Assembly (NCBI RefSeq): GCF_943912325.1
Contig: NZ_CALTTX010000006.1
Coordinates: 12,580 to 76,579 of the forward strand
Direction: 5' to 3'
DNA length: 64,000 nucleotides
Source: an uncultured Microbacterium sp.
GTDB lineage: Bacteria; Actinomycetota; Actinomycetes; Actinomycetales; Microbacteriaceae
A program made the position numbers and the translations under genes. Position 1 is the first letter of the stretch. Each line of letters starts with the position of its first letter. Below, one piece after another: positions 26,488 through 35,254 of the stretch. The notes below the pieces were generated by a model. That model had not been told where the DNA came from. It did not search any database and saw nothing but the letters and a program-made list of their open reading frames with translations.

Positions 26488-27258
26488 GTGGGACTCTTCT
26501 CGCATCGCCCCCGGCGCGCACGCACCGTCGGTGCGCTCTGCGCGTTCTCGGTGGGCGTGGTCCTCGCGATCAGCGCGTGTTCGTCGCTCAGCGCGCTCGA
26601 CGATGCGCCGGCGACTCGCGCCGCGAGCGATGCTCCATTGATCACGGCGCCGACCCCCGCGCACGAGATCGTCATGATCGGCGATTCCGTCATGTCGGGC
26701 TACGGTCTGGATGACGGCACGAATTGGCCCGCAATCCTCGCGGATCGTTCGGGCGAAGACATCGTCAACCTCGCCTGCCCCGGAGCGGGTTTCACCTCGA
26801 TCGGAGACTGCGACGACGACTTTGCCGGAATCGCCGCCGAGGCGATCACGCTCGATCCCGCGACGGTCATCATCCAGTCCTCGGATAACGACTTCGGAAG
26901 CGACCCCGACGAACTCGATCGAACGACGCTCGACACCGTGAGGCTGCTGCACGCGGCCTTGCCCCACACCCAGATCGTCGGTCTCAGCACCGTCCGCTAC
27001 ATCACGGAGGGTTCCGAAGACGAGCTCGCCGCGACCGCGGGGGCACTCTCAGACGCGATCGCCGACGTCGGCGGCACGTACGTCGACGTCGGCCAGCCGC
27101 TCGCAGGCCAGCCAGACCTCGTGCAAGACGACGAAGAGCATCCGACCGAAGACGGCCAAGTAGCGCTCGCTCGCGCCATGCAGAGCGCGCTCGAAGACGC
27201 AGGGGTGATTCCCGGCATAGACCGACAGCGCATCATCGCCGGGTTCACGCGCCTCTGA
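26488..27258 (+). CDS. Secreted SGNH/GDSL-family hydrolase lipoprotein
   Basis: A 256-residue protein with a lipoprotein signal peptide, charged start, hydrophobic core and lipobox AISA-C31. The SGNH hydrolase motif MIGDSVMSGYG carries the nucleophile S66; a Gly block is near NLACPGAGF, an Asn-containing block at QSSDNDFG, and the catalytic Asp/His pair is probably in DEEHPTEDG. Related proteins are esterases or acyl hydrolases acting outside the membrane. GTG start; the Shine-Dalgarno sequence is weak. Confidence 0.8.
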   Translation: MGLFSHRPRRARTVGALCAFSVGVVLAISACSSLSALDDAPATRAASDAPLITAPTPAHEIVMIGDSVMSGYGLDDGTNWPAILADRSGEDIVNLACPGAGFTSIGDCDDDFAGIAAEAITLDPATVIIQSSDNDFGSDPDELDRTTLDTVRLLHAALPHTQIVGLSTVRYITEGSEDELAATAGALSDAIADVGGTYVDVGQPLAGQPDLVQDDEEHPTEDGQVALARAMQSALEDAGVIPGIDRQRIIAGFTRL

Positions 27259-27288
27259 GGCCACGAACCACGGCTTCAGCCGACAGGC

Positions 27289-28839
27289 TTAGCCGCGGCC
27301 GAACAGTTTCTGGATCTCGGCGAGGTCGGCTTCGGACGGCTCGCTCCCGCCCGGTCGCGCTCCGAGCCCGAACCCCGAGCCCGTCGCGGGAGCCGCGGTT
27401 GCAATGCCGGCGGCCTCGGCGGCGCGCTTCGCGGGATTCCCCGAACGCGGCGCCTTACCCTTGCTCTGCTTTGCTCGCTTGCCGCCACCGTGAGCGCCGG
27501 GGATCGGCCCCATACCGGGAACGTTCGGCACACCGCCGCGGGCGACCGTGCGCATCATCTTCGCCGCCTGCTCGAAGCGCTGCACGAGCTGGTTGACATC
27601 GGTGACCGTCATGCCCGAACCGCGCGCGATGCGCAGACGGCGAGAGCCGTTCAGCACCTTGGGGTTCTGGCGCTCCCCGGGCGTCATCGAACGGATGATC
27701 GCCTCGGTGCGGTCGATCTCGCGCTCGTCGAAGTTCTCGAGCTGTTGCTTCATCTGGCCCATACCCGGAAGCATCCCGAGCATCTTCTTCATCGAGCCCA
27801 TCTTGCGCATCTGCTGCAGCTGCTCGAGGAAGTCCTCGAGCGTGAACTGATCCTTTGCGATCTTCTCGGCGACCTTGCGCGCTTCGTCTTCGTCGAAGGC
27901 CTGCTGCGCCTGCTCGATGAGCGTGAGGATGTCGCCGAGGTCGAGGATGCGGCTCGCCATGCGGTCGGGGTGGAACGGCTCGAGGTCGTCGAGCCCCTCG
28001 CCCGTGGACGCGTAGATGATGGGGCGCCCCGTGACGCTCGCGACACTTAGGGCCGCGCCGCCTCGCGCGTCGCCGTCGAGCTTCGACAGCACGACTCCCG
28101 TGAAATCGACGCCCTCTTGGAAGGCCTTCGCCGTGTTGACCGCGTCTTGACCGATCATCGCGTCGATGACGAAGAGAACCTCATCGGGGTCTGTCGCGCG
28201 GCGGATGTCGGAGGCCTGCTTCATCAGGTCGGCGTCGACGCCAAGGCGCCCCGCCGTATCGATGATGACGACGTCGTGCTGCTTCTGCTTCGCGTACGCA
28301 ACACCGTCGCGCGACACGCGCACGGGGTCACCCTGGCCGTTGCCGGGCTCGGGAGCGAAGATAGCCGCACCCGCACGCTCCGCGACGACCTGCAGCTGGT
28401 TCACGGCATTGGGTCGCTGCAGGTCCGCCGCGACGAGGAGCGGCGTGTGCCCCTCCTTTTCCAACTGACGGGCGAGCTTGCCGGCGAATGTCGTCTTTCC
28501 CGAGCCCTGCAGGCCCGCGAGCATGATGACGGTCGGCGGGGTCTTGGCGAACTCGAGGCGACGCTGCTGCCCGCCGAGGATCCCGATGAGCTCTTCGTTG
28601 ACGATCTGCACGACCTGCTGAGCAGGGTTGAGCGCCTTGTTGACCTCATCGCTGAGCGCACGCTCGCGCACGGCCGCGGTGAAGTCCTTCACGACGGGCA
28701 GCGCGACGTCGGCGTCGAGCAGCGCCCGGCGGATCTCACGCACGGTGCCGTCGACGTCGGCGGGCGTGAGCTTGCCCTTCGTGCGGAGATTCCGGAAGGT
28801 CTCGGTCAGCCGGTCAGAGAGTGTGCCGAAGGTCGCCAT
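27289..28839 (-). CDS. ffh: Signal recognition particle protein Ffh
   Basis: GTPase subunit of the signal recognition particle. The 516-residue protein has the N domain, the G domain with GLQGSGKTTFAGKLA, DTAGRLGVDADL, TKLDGDARGG-like KLDGDARGG and TGEGLDDL, and a Met-rich M domain (MRKMGSMKKMLGMLPGMGQM). The C-terminus is Gly/Pro/Lys-rich and ends GRG. ATG start at 28839. It stands alone, between the secreted hydrolase and decayed genes. Confidence 0.96.
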   Translation of the reverse strand: MATFGTLSDRLTETFRNLRTKGKLTPADVDGTVREIRRALLDADVALPVVKDFTAAVRERALSDEVNKALNPAQQVVQIVNEELIGILGGQQRRLEFAKTPPTVIMLAGLQGSGKTTFAGKLARQLEKEGHTPLLVAADLQRPNAVNQLQVVAERAGAAIFAPEPGNGQGDPVRVSRDGVAYAKQKQHDVVIIDTAGRLGVDADLMKQASDIRRATDPDEVLFVIDAMIGQDAVNTAKAFQEGVDFTGVVLSKLDGDARGGAALSVASVTGRPIIYASTGEGLDDLEPFHPDRMASRILDLGDILTLIEQAQQAFDEDEARKVAEKIAKDQFTLEDFLEQLQQMRKMGSMKKMLGMLPGMGQMKQQLENFDEREIDRTEAIIRSMTPGERQNPKVLNGSRRLRIARGSGMTVTDVNQLVQRFEQAAKMMRTVARGGVPNVPGMGPIPGAHGGGKRAKQSKGKAPRSGNPAKRAAEAAGIATAAPATGSGFGLGARPGGSEPSEADLAEIQKLFGRG

Positions 28840-28901
28840 GATGATTGCGAGTTTACGCGAGTGGATGCCTCAGCCGCCGCCGTCCGCCGGGCGAACCCGT
28901 C

Positions 28902-29835
28902 TCAGGCGCCCGAGCCGAACGCGTCGTACAGGCGCAGGGCCATCGCCACCGCGAGCTGGTCTTTGGGCTGCCCGGCGATCGTCATGGACCCCAGCCGACG
29001 CCGCACGGTGTTCCGATGGACACCGAGCGTCTGAGCCGTGAGCGTCACGTTCGAACCGCTCTCGATGTAGGCCCGGAAGGTCTCGCGCTGCGCGGCGGCG
29101 TCGTCATCGGCGCGAGCGAGCGGTCCGAGAACCGAACGCATCCACCGCTGTGACGTCGGAAGGTCACGGGCGAACATCGCCAGCAACGACACGGCAGGGT
29201 CACCGTGGCTGAGCACGGGCTCGTTCTGATGTTGTAGCGAGGTCAGCGCGACCATGCGAGTGTCGACGGCTTCAGCGTGCGACGAGCGAAAGCCCGGCAG
29301 GCCCGCCCCCCGGCGTGCCGAGCACCGCACGCATCCGTCCCGCCTGCTCGAGGTCCACGCGGACATCGGCACTCGAGGGCGCGGCTCCCGACGCGATCGG
29401 CACCCAGACCCAGAACGTCTTGGGGTCCTCGGGCACGACGAGCGGCGCTCGCGGTCCGCGCCAGCGCACGGCAAGACGTTGCGCGAGGGCGGAGACAGCC
29501 GGAGCCACGCCCGGACCCTCTTCAGCGCTCCAAACGATGAGAGCGACGAAGCGGCCGACCTCGTACGAGAATCCGGTCTCGACTTCGAAGCGAACGGGAT
29601 CGTTCGTTTCGCCACGCAAAAGCCTCGTGACCGCGTTCGCCCGCGCGGCCGAACGGCCGCCACCCCACCGCCGCCGCTCCGCTTCGTGCACGTCGGAGAC
29701 GTACTGCAGGATCCAGTCGATGTAGCGATGGACGACGTCGGCAACCGCGCGAACGAGCTCGATCCGCTGCTCTTGCCCCACCGACATCTCTTCGACCGAG
29801 TCGATGCCGAGCCGGATGAACATACTCTGGCCGAG
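28902..29835 (-). pseudogene. PucR-type regulator remnant, 5'-truncated and frameshifted
   Basis: Minus-strand reading gives GQSMFIRLGIDSVEEMSV up to DLEQAGRMRAVLGTPG in one frame, then GLPGFRSSHAEAVDTRMVA to the end in another. The second part contains the PucR-family C-terminal HTH (LTAQTLGVHRNTVRRRLGSM). The frame changes within a C-run at about 29302-29312, so a one-base indel is likely. The N-terminal part is missing: upstream of about 29835 the sequence becomes the start of an SDR gene. Confidence 0.8.
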
Positions 29836-30082
29836 GCACGTCGAGGCCACCCAGCAGCTCGATCGCGCCTTCGACCGCCGCCGCGATGCTCGCCTCATCA
29901 GAGACATCACCATTCGACGTACCGACCGCGCCGAGCCGAGCCGCCGTCTTCTCGGCCAGCTCTGCGTCGATGTCGCTGATGACTACGGATGCGCCGCGCG
30001 CAATGGCCAGTTCAACGATCGCGGCACCAATGCCCTGTCCCGAACCGGTGATGAAGATCCTCTTGCCCTCAAGCGTGGTCAT
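29836..30082 (-). pseudogene. SDR-family oxidoreductase remnant (first about 82 codons)
   Basis: Begins MTTLEGKRIFITGSGQGIGA with the Rossmann dinucleotide motif TGSGQGIGAA and continues through ISDIDAELAEKTAARLG and NGDVSDEASIAAAVEGAIEL to GGLDV. The expected NNAG motif and the catalytic Tyr/Lys are absent because the frame runs out of homology at about 29836, where PucR-type sequence begins. This looks like a deletion that joined two genes. The start codon region is intact and could still give a short peptide. Confidence 0.8.
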
Positions 30083-30317
30083 GAGATGTCCCTTTCTGGT
30101 CAGCCTCGTTGCCGACAGAAGTGAACGCTATGGGCGAGGGAAAATGAGTGTTGTCACCGATGTGCCTCACTTCCGCAACTCAGATGGTGCAGTGTGCACC
30201 ACATCCGCATCCTCTCGATCCGGCGACTCGCTGCACGGCGGGCACAACGCTCACAGCGCGCACTCAGCGGAGCCGGTCAGCGATCCTGCGAGGACGCCAG
30301 ACGGATCCCCTGCGGAG

Positions 30318-30905
30318 CTACGAGCGAGCGGCCGCGAGCGCCGCCTCGAGCACATTCGCGAGCGATTCTGAAGCCGCCGCTCGATCGGCCCACAGCCAGA
30401 CCGCCGCGAGCACCGCGGCGGCGTAGGCACCCGCTGCCGCCTCGGCCTCCAGCCGAGCGCGCACGGCGTCCAGCCCCATCGCTGTGCCCTCGACGGCGAG
30501 GCGGGGCGCGATCGCGCGCTGCAAGCGACCGAGGCGCAACGAGCGCTCGCGGTCGAGCTCGTCGCCGAGCCCCATGGCTTGGGCGTTCGTGATGGCGAGC
30601 GCGAGGGCGTCTGGTGCGAATTCGTCGGCAATCGGACGTAACGCGGACTCGACCCCCGAGCGGCCGTCCGCATCGACGAGCCGCGTTTCGGCCGCGACGA
30701 GCCGTTCGTCGAGCCCCGACCACAACACGTCGGATTTGGAGGCGAAGTAGTTGAAGAAGCTCGAGCGCGACACGCCGGCGCGCTGGGCGATCTCGGCGAC
30801 CTGGGTGCGGACGAAACCCTGCTCGAGAAAGAGCTCGCACGCAGCTTCGGCGATCGTCTCGCGCGACGAGACGCGCGGGCGGCCGGCACCCCGTGCATCC
30901 GTCAT
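30318..30905 (-). CDS. TetR-family transcriptional regulator
   Basis: A 195-residue regulator. The N-terminal HTH runs from ETIAEAACELFLEQGFVRTQ through VAEIAQRAGVSRSSFFNYFASK, the TetR signature, and the C-terminal 140 residues form an Ala-rich ligand domain. It is divergent from lipB, and an imperfect dyad lies in the 94-base gap. Its target may be lipBA, itself, or the decayed genes downstream; the sequence does not decide. Confidence 0.9.
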   Translation of the reverse strand: MTDARGAGRPRVSSRETIAEAACELFLEQGFVRTQVAEIAQRAGVSRSSFFNYFASKSDVLWSGLDERLVAAETRLVDADGRSGVESALRPIADEFAPDALALAITNAQAMGLGDELDRERSLRLGRLQRAIAPRLAVEGTAMGLDAVRARLEAEAAAGAYAAAVLAAVWLWADRAAASESLANVLEAALAAARS

Positions 30906-30949
30906 TCCCCCAGCCTACGGCGCCACCCACACGGCCGACGCGGGCGTAT

Positions 30950-30968
30950 TGTTGTACGCAGTCCAGCA
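30950..30968. promoter_or_regulatory. Candidate TetR operator between the regulator and lipB
   Basis: TGTTGTAC-GCA-GTCCAGCA is an imperfect 19-base dyad (6 of 8 paired positions) 32 bases upstream of the lipB start and 45 bases from the TetR start. Confidence 0.4.
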
Positions 30969-30999
30969 ACCCGGATCCGCAAAGAACGAGGAGCGTCAC

Positions 31000-31680
31000 A
31001 TGCTCGATATTCGCGTCGTGGGGCTCTCCCCCGACCTGATCCCCTATCGCGACGGCTGGGACCTGCAACGCGAGGTGCATGCGGGGGTTGTCGCGGGAGC
31101 GCGCCCCGACGCCCTGCTGCTGCTCGAGCACGAGGCCGTTTATACCGCGGGCAAGCGCACCGAAGCGCACGAGCGACCGCAAGACGGCACTCCCGTCGTC
31201 GACGTCGACCGCGGTGGCAAGATCACCTGGCACGGCCCCGGTCAGCTCGTCGGCTACCCCATCGTGCGCTTGCACGACCCGATCGACGTCGTCGCACACG
31301 TGCGGCGGATCGAGACGCTGCTCATCGAGGCGCTCCGTACCTTCGGCGTCGAGGGATACCAGGTCGAGGGCCGAAGTGGCGTCTGGGTGCGCCGGCCGCT
31401 GTCCGAAGACAAGGTCGCGGCGATCGGCGTGCGAGTCGAGCGCGGCGTCACGATGCACGGGTTCGCGGTCAATTGCGACAACTCGCTCGCGGGCTTCCGT
31501 CAGATCGTGCCCTGTGGCATCGCCGACGCGGGCGTCACAACGGTGAGTGAGGTCGCCGGCGCCGAGATCTCGCCCGTCGAGGTCGCCGCGGTCGTGGCAT
31601 CCGTCTTCCGCCGATCCTTCAACGCCGACGACACGGCGTCGAGCAATCTCCTGACGCGAGAGAAGGTGGCACAGTCGTGA
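31000..31680 (+). CDS. lipB: Octanoyl-ACP:protein N-octanoyltransferase
   Basis: Transfers octanoate from acyl carrier protein to lipoyl domains, the first step of lipoate synthesis. The 226-residue protein has the signature [17 protein letters not shown], catalytic K138 ([17 protein letters not shown]) and catalytic C172 ([16 protein letters not shown]). The frame is open upstream, but ATG at 31000 has GAGGAG nearby and the family start. Its stop overlaps lipA by GTGA, so the two are coupled. Confidence 0.95.
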   Translation: MLDIRVVGLSPDLIPYRDGWDLQREVHAGVVAGARPDALLLLEHEAVYTAGKRTEAHERPQDGTPVVDVDRGGKITWHGPGQLVGYPIVRLHDPIDVVAHVRRIETLLIEALRTFGVEGYQVEGRSGVWVRRPLSEDKVAAIGVRVERGVTMHGFAVNCDNSLAGFRQIVPCGIADAGVTTVSEVAGAEISPVEVAAVVASVFRRSFNADDTASSNLLTREKVAQS

Positions 31681-32717
31681 GCTGCGGAGCACCTGTCGGA
31701 ACGGATGCCGACGCGAAGGCTTCGCCCGAAGGGCGCAAGCTGCTGCGCCTCGAGGTGCGCAACGCCCAGACCCCCATCGAGCGCAAGCCCGAGTGGATCA
31801 AGACGCGCGCGAAGCTCGGGCCCGAGTATCGCGAGCTGCACGCTCTCGTGAAAGACGAGGGCCTGCACACGGTCTGCCAAGAGGCGGGGTGCCCCAACAT
31901 CTTCGAGTGCTGGGAAGACCGCGAGGCGACGTTCCTCATCGGCGGCTCCCAGTGCACCCGCCGGTGCGACTTCTGCCAGATCGACACGGGCAAGCCCTCC
32001 GCATACGACACCGACGAGCCGCGGCGCGTCGCCGAGAGCGTCACGCGCATGCGCCTGCGATACGCGACCGTGACGTGCGTTGCGCGCGATGACCTGCCCG
32101 ACGGCGGCTCGTGGCTCAACGCCGAGACGGTCAGGCGCATTCACGCGGCGAACCCCGGCACGGGCGTCGAACTTCTCGCGACCGACTTCAACGGCGAGCC
32201 GGCCTTGCTGGATGAGATCTTCGACGCCGCTCCCGAGGTCTTCGCCCACAACGTCGAGACGGTGCCGCGCATCTTCAAGCGCATCCGCCCCGCGTTCCGC
32301 TACGAGCGTTCGCTCGGCGTGCTGACCCGCGCGCACGAGGCCGGCATGATCACGAAGTCGAACCTCATCCTCGGCATGGGCGAAGAGCCCGAAGAGGTCG
32401 TGCAGGCGCTCCACGACCTGCACGACGCGGGGTGCGACATCATCACGATCACGCAGTACTTGCGCCCCACACCCCGCCACCTGCCGGTCGCGCGGTGGGT
32501 CAAGCCGCAGGAGTTCGTCGAGTTCAAGACGACCGCCGAAGAGATCGGCTTTCTCGGTGTGCTCGCCGGTCCGCTCGTGCGTTCGTCGTATCGCGCGGGG
32601 CGGCTGTGGGCGCAATCGATGCGGGCGAAGGGCCGCCAGATCCCCGAGCACCTCGCACACCTCGCCAAGCAGATCGATCAGGGGGCTCCCGCCGAGCGCT
32701 TCGCGCAGGCGGTGTAG
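31677..32717 (+). CDS. lipA: Lipoyl synthase
   Basis: Radical SAM enzyme that inserts two sulfurs into the octanoyl chain. The auxiliary cluster cysteines are C67, C72 and C78 ([12 protein letters not shown]) and the SAM cluster cysteines are C93, C97 and C100 (CTRRCDFC). The TIM-barrel body and the C-terminal RSSYRAG follow. The 346-residue length is normal. GTG start overlapping the lipB stop. Confidence 0.96.
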   Translation: MSCGAPVGTDADAKASPEGRKLLRLEVRNAQTPIERKPEWIKTRAKLGPEYRELHALVKDEGLHTVCQEAGCPNIFECWEDREATFLIGGSQCTRRCDFCQIDTGKPSAYDTDEPRRVAESVTRMRLRYATVTCVARDDLPDGGSWLNAETVRRIHAANPGTGVELLATDFNGEPALLDEIFDAAPEVFAHNVETVPRIFKRIRPAFRYERSLGVLTRAHEAGMITKSNLILGMGEEPEEVVQALHDLHDAGCDIITITQYLRPTPRHLPVARWVKPQEFVEFKTTAEEIGFLGVLAGPLVRSSYRAGRLWAQSMRAKGRQIPEHLAHLAKQIDQGAPAERFAQAV

Positions 32718-32741
32718 CCCCAGGCCGACGGCGCGGTCGCG

Positions 32742-33764
32742 TCACAGTTCGCTGCAGAGGTCGTCGATGACGGATGCCGCGGGCACGGCTCGCGCCGAGC
32801 GGAAGCCCGTGCCCGCCCAGAGGTGAACGCGGTTCGCGTCTCCCGAACGCACCGCAGCCTGCCGGAGCGGCCGCGTGAGGTGGTGTACTTCGGGGTAGGC
32901 ATCCGGCGCGTCGGGATGGGCATCGGTGAAGCGCGATCGCAACGCGCGCGCCGAGCGACCCGTGTAGGCGCGCGTCATGACGGTCTCGGTGAACTCGGGC
33001 GCCGCGAGGGCCGCCCGGTGCACGGGATTCGTGCCCGCCTCGTCGGTTCGTAGAAGTGCGGTGCCGACCGCCACGGCCTCGGCCCCGGCGTGGATGATCT
33101 CGAGGACATCGGCCGCGGTTCCGACCCCACCCGCGCCGATGATCGGCAGGGTCGTGACCGCCCGCACGGCCGCGACGACCGAGCCGGTGGGCACATCGGA
33201 CACGACTCCGTCGCGCGTGAACGTCGCCGAATGTCCACCGGCGCGCGGGCCCTGCACCCAGAGTCCGTCGACGCCCGTCTCGGCCGCAGCGCGCGCCTCG
33301 GCTGGTGACGTGACGGAAGCGAGCACGATCGAACCGACGGCACGCAAGCGACGGACCGCCTCGGCGGACGGCAGGCCGAACGTGAATGAGACGGCCGCCG
33401 GCGCGGCTTCGACGACGAGGTCGAGCTTGTCGTCGAAGGCGTCGTCGTCCCACACGGGCGCGCCGAGTTCGACACCAAGATCACGCGCGTCGCCCGCGAT
33501 GGCGGCGGCATAGCGGGCTATCGCCCCGTCGCGTGCCGCGCGGTCGGCGCCGCTCGGGCGCGACCCCGGAACGAAGAGGTTCACCCCGATGGGCTGGCCC
33601 GCCCTGGCGTCACGGATGAGGTCATCCAAGGCGCTCACCGAGAGGTATCCCGCGGCGACGAACGCGAAAGCGCCGGCCGCCCGCGCGGCGTGGGCAAGCG
33701 CGGGGGTGGAGGGGCCGCCCGCCATCGGCGCGGCGACGATCGGGAGCGGAGCAGGAAGAAGCAT
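32742..33764 (-). CDS. Nitronate monooxygenase family protein
   Basis: FMN-dependent TIM-barrel protein of 340 residues related to nitronate monooxygenase. Visible are PIVAAPMAGGPSTPALA at the N-terminus, GVNLFVPG, the phosphate-binding region PIIGAGGVGTAADVLEI, and GAEAVAVGTALLRTDEAG. The motif GPRAGGHSATF holds the His expected near the active site. Substrate specificity cannot be read. It is convergent with lipA. Confidence 0.87.
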   Translation of the reverse strand: MLLPAPLPIVAAPMAGGPSTPALAHAARAAGAFAFVAAGYLSVSALDDLIRDARAGQPIGVNLFVPGSRPSGADRAARDGAIARYAAAIAGDARDLGVELGAPVWDDDAFDDKLDLVVEAAPAAVSFTFGLPSAEAVRRLRAVGSIVLASVTSPAEARAAAETGVDGLWVQGPRAGGHSATFTRDGVVSDVPTGSVVAAVRAVTTLPIIGAGGVGTAADVLEIIHAGAEAVAVGTALLRTDEAGTNPVHRAALAAPEFTETVMTRAYTGRSARALRSRFTDAHPDAPDAYPEVHHLTRPLRQAAVRSGDANRVHLWAGTGFRSARAVPAASVIDDLCSEL

Positions 33765-33784
33765 CCCGCAATCGCGCTCTCGCG

Positions 33785-34285
33785 CTACTCCGCGCTCGTG
33801 ACCGAAATGACGGTCGCGCCACTGTCGAGATTCACGAGCAGCACGTCTTCGGCGTCGTCGGAGTCGAGCGCATACTCGAGCACGGCGAAGGGTTCGCCCG
33901 TGCCGAGCTCGTCGGCGAGGATCGTGACGCTGACGAGATCGAGCGAGCGAATGATGTCGACGGCGGCGTCGCCCGAAACGTCTACGAGGAGCGATTCGAG
34001 CTCGTCGCCCCAGTGCGCCTGCTGCTGCAGGATGTATTCGGTCACTTCGCTCGTGCGGTCATCGACCTGCGCCAGCATCGCTTCGCGCGCGCGACGGTCA
34101 ATCTCTTCGAGTGACGACACCATCGCCGCGGCGACATCGAGTGAGGCAGACGTGACGTCGTTCTCGTCGGGGGCGGTCAGGTCGATCGTGACCTGCTGGT
34201 CGCCGAGTTCGACGTTCTCGGACCAGAAGAGCGAGCCGTCGGGGCCCGACTCGAGAAGTCCGAAGAAGTCGTGTTCGATCGCCAT
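33785..34285 (-). CDS. DUF2004-like protein
   Basis: An acidic 166-residue protein beginning MAIEHDFFGLLESGPDGSLF, with the pattern of DUF2004 proteins: short strands (ENVELGDQQVTIDL), a central helical part and a C-terminal strand block. No enzymatic motif. It lies between the nitronate monooxygenase gene and ftsY; function unknown. Confidence 0.65.
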   Translation of the reverse strand: MAIEHDFFGLLESGPDGSLFWSENVELGDQQVTIDLTAPDENDVTSASLDVAAAMVSSLEEIDRRAREAMLAQVDDRTSEVTEYILQQQAHWGDELESLLVDVSGDAAVDIIRSLDLVSVTILADELGTGEPFAVLEYALDSDDAEDVLLVNLDSGATVISVTSAE

Positions 34286-34346
34286 GTGTTCATGTAATCA
34301 GGTGTTCCGGCAACCAGCAAAGGTCGCCGTCGGCGCGCCGACCGGG

Positions 34347-35219
34347 TTACTCGATGAGCTGCTCGACGAAGGCGTGCGGCGTGAAGCCCGTCAGGTCGCC
34401 GATGCCCTCGCCCTGGCCGAGCAGCTTGACCGGAATGCCCGTGCGCTCTTGCACGGCCAGCACGAACCCGCCCTTCGCGGAGCCATCGAGCTTGGTGATG
34501 ACAAGGCCCGTGACCCCCGCGTGCTCGAGGAACGCTTCGGCCTGCATGACACCGTTCTGCCCCGTCGTCGCATCGAGCACGAGCAGCACCTCGCTGATCG
34601 GCGCCTGCTTCTCGACGACGCGGCGGATCTTGCCGAGCTCGTCCATGAGCCCGCCCTTCGTGTGCAATCGCCCGGCCGTGTCGACGAGCACGATCTCAGT
34701 TCCCGTGCGTTTGGCGTATTCGATCGTCTGGAAGGCGACGGATGCCGGGTCTTGCCCTTCGTGCTGAGGTCTGACGATCGCCGCCCCACCGCGCTCGGCC
34801 CACGTCGCGAGCTGGTCGACGGCGGCAGCGCGGAACGTGTCGGCGCCGCCAACGACGACCGAGCGGCCATACCGCTGCAGGAACTTCGCGAACTTGCCGA
34901 TCGTCGTCGTCTTACCGACGCCGTTTACCCCGACGACCAGCACGACGGCGGGGCGTTCGGTGAGCCGCAGCGTCGTGTCAAACTTCGCGAAGCGCTCTTC
35001 GAGCCCTTCCTTCAACATCCGTTGCAGGTCGCGGGGGTCGGTCGTGCGGTAGCGGTCGACCTTCTCGCGCAGATCATCGATGATCGCTTCCGTGATCGCG
35101 GGGCCGAAGTCCGCCGTGATGAGCGCGGTTTCGAGGTCGTCCCACGTGTCGTCGTCGATGACCGGTTTGACGAACATGCCGCGCAGGGCGCGACCGAGAG
35201 ACCACGAGCGTTCCGCCAT
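34347..35219 (-). CDS. ftsY: Signal recognition particle receptor FtsY
   Basis: GTPase receptor for SRP at the membrane. The 290-residue protein has a short N domain and the full G domain: VVGVNGVGKTTTIGKFAKFL, DTFRAAAVDQL, VLVDTAGRLHTKGGLMDEL, TKLDGSAKGG and GQGEGIGDLTGF. There is almost no acidic A domain, unlike longer actinobacterial FtsY proteins. It follows smc on the same strand. Confidence 0.95.
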   Translation of the reverse strand: MAERSWSLGRALRGMFVKPVIDDDTWDDLETALITADFGPAITEAIIDDLREKVDRYRTTDPRDLQRMLKEGLEERFAKFDTTLRLTERPAVVLVVGVNGVGKTTTIGKFAKFLQRYGRSVVVGGADTFRAAAVDQLATWAERGGAAIVRPQHEGQDPASVAFQTIEYAKRTGTEIVLVDTAGRLHTKGGLMDELGKIRRVVEKQAPISEVLLVLDATTGQNGVMQAEAFLEHAGVTGLVITKLDGSAKGGFVLAVQERTGIPVKLLGQGEGIGDLTGFTPHAFVEQLIE

Positions 35220-35254
35220 GACCCCAGCCTAAACGGGCGCTCCGTTCGGCGGGA

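Noticed and set aside
25039..26967. 642-codon minus-strand ORF opposite the YbdK-family gene
   Set aside because: Produced by biased codon use on the opposite strand; no domains, and it would overlap three supported genes.
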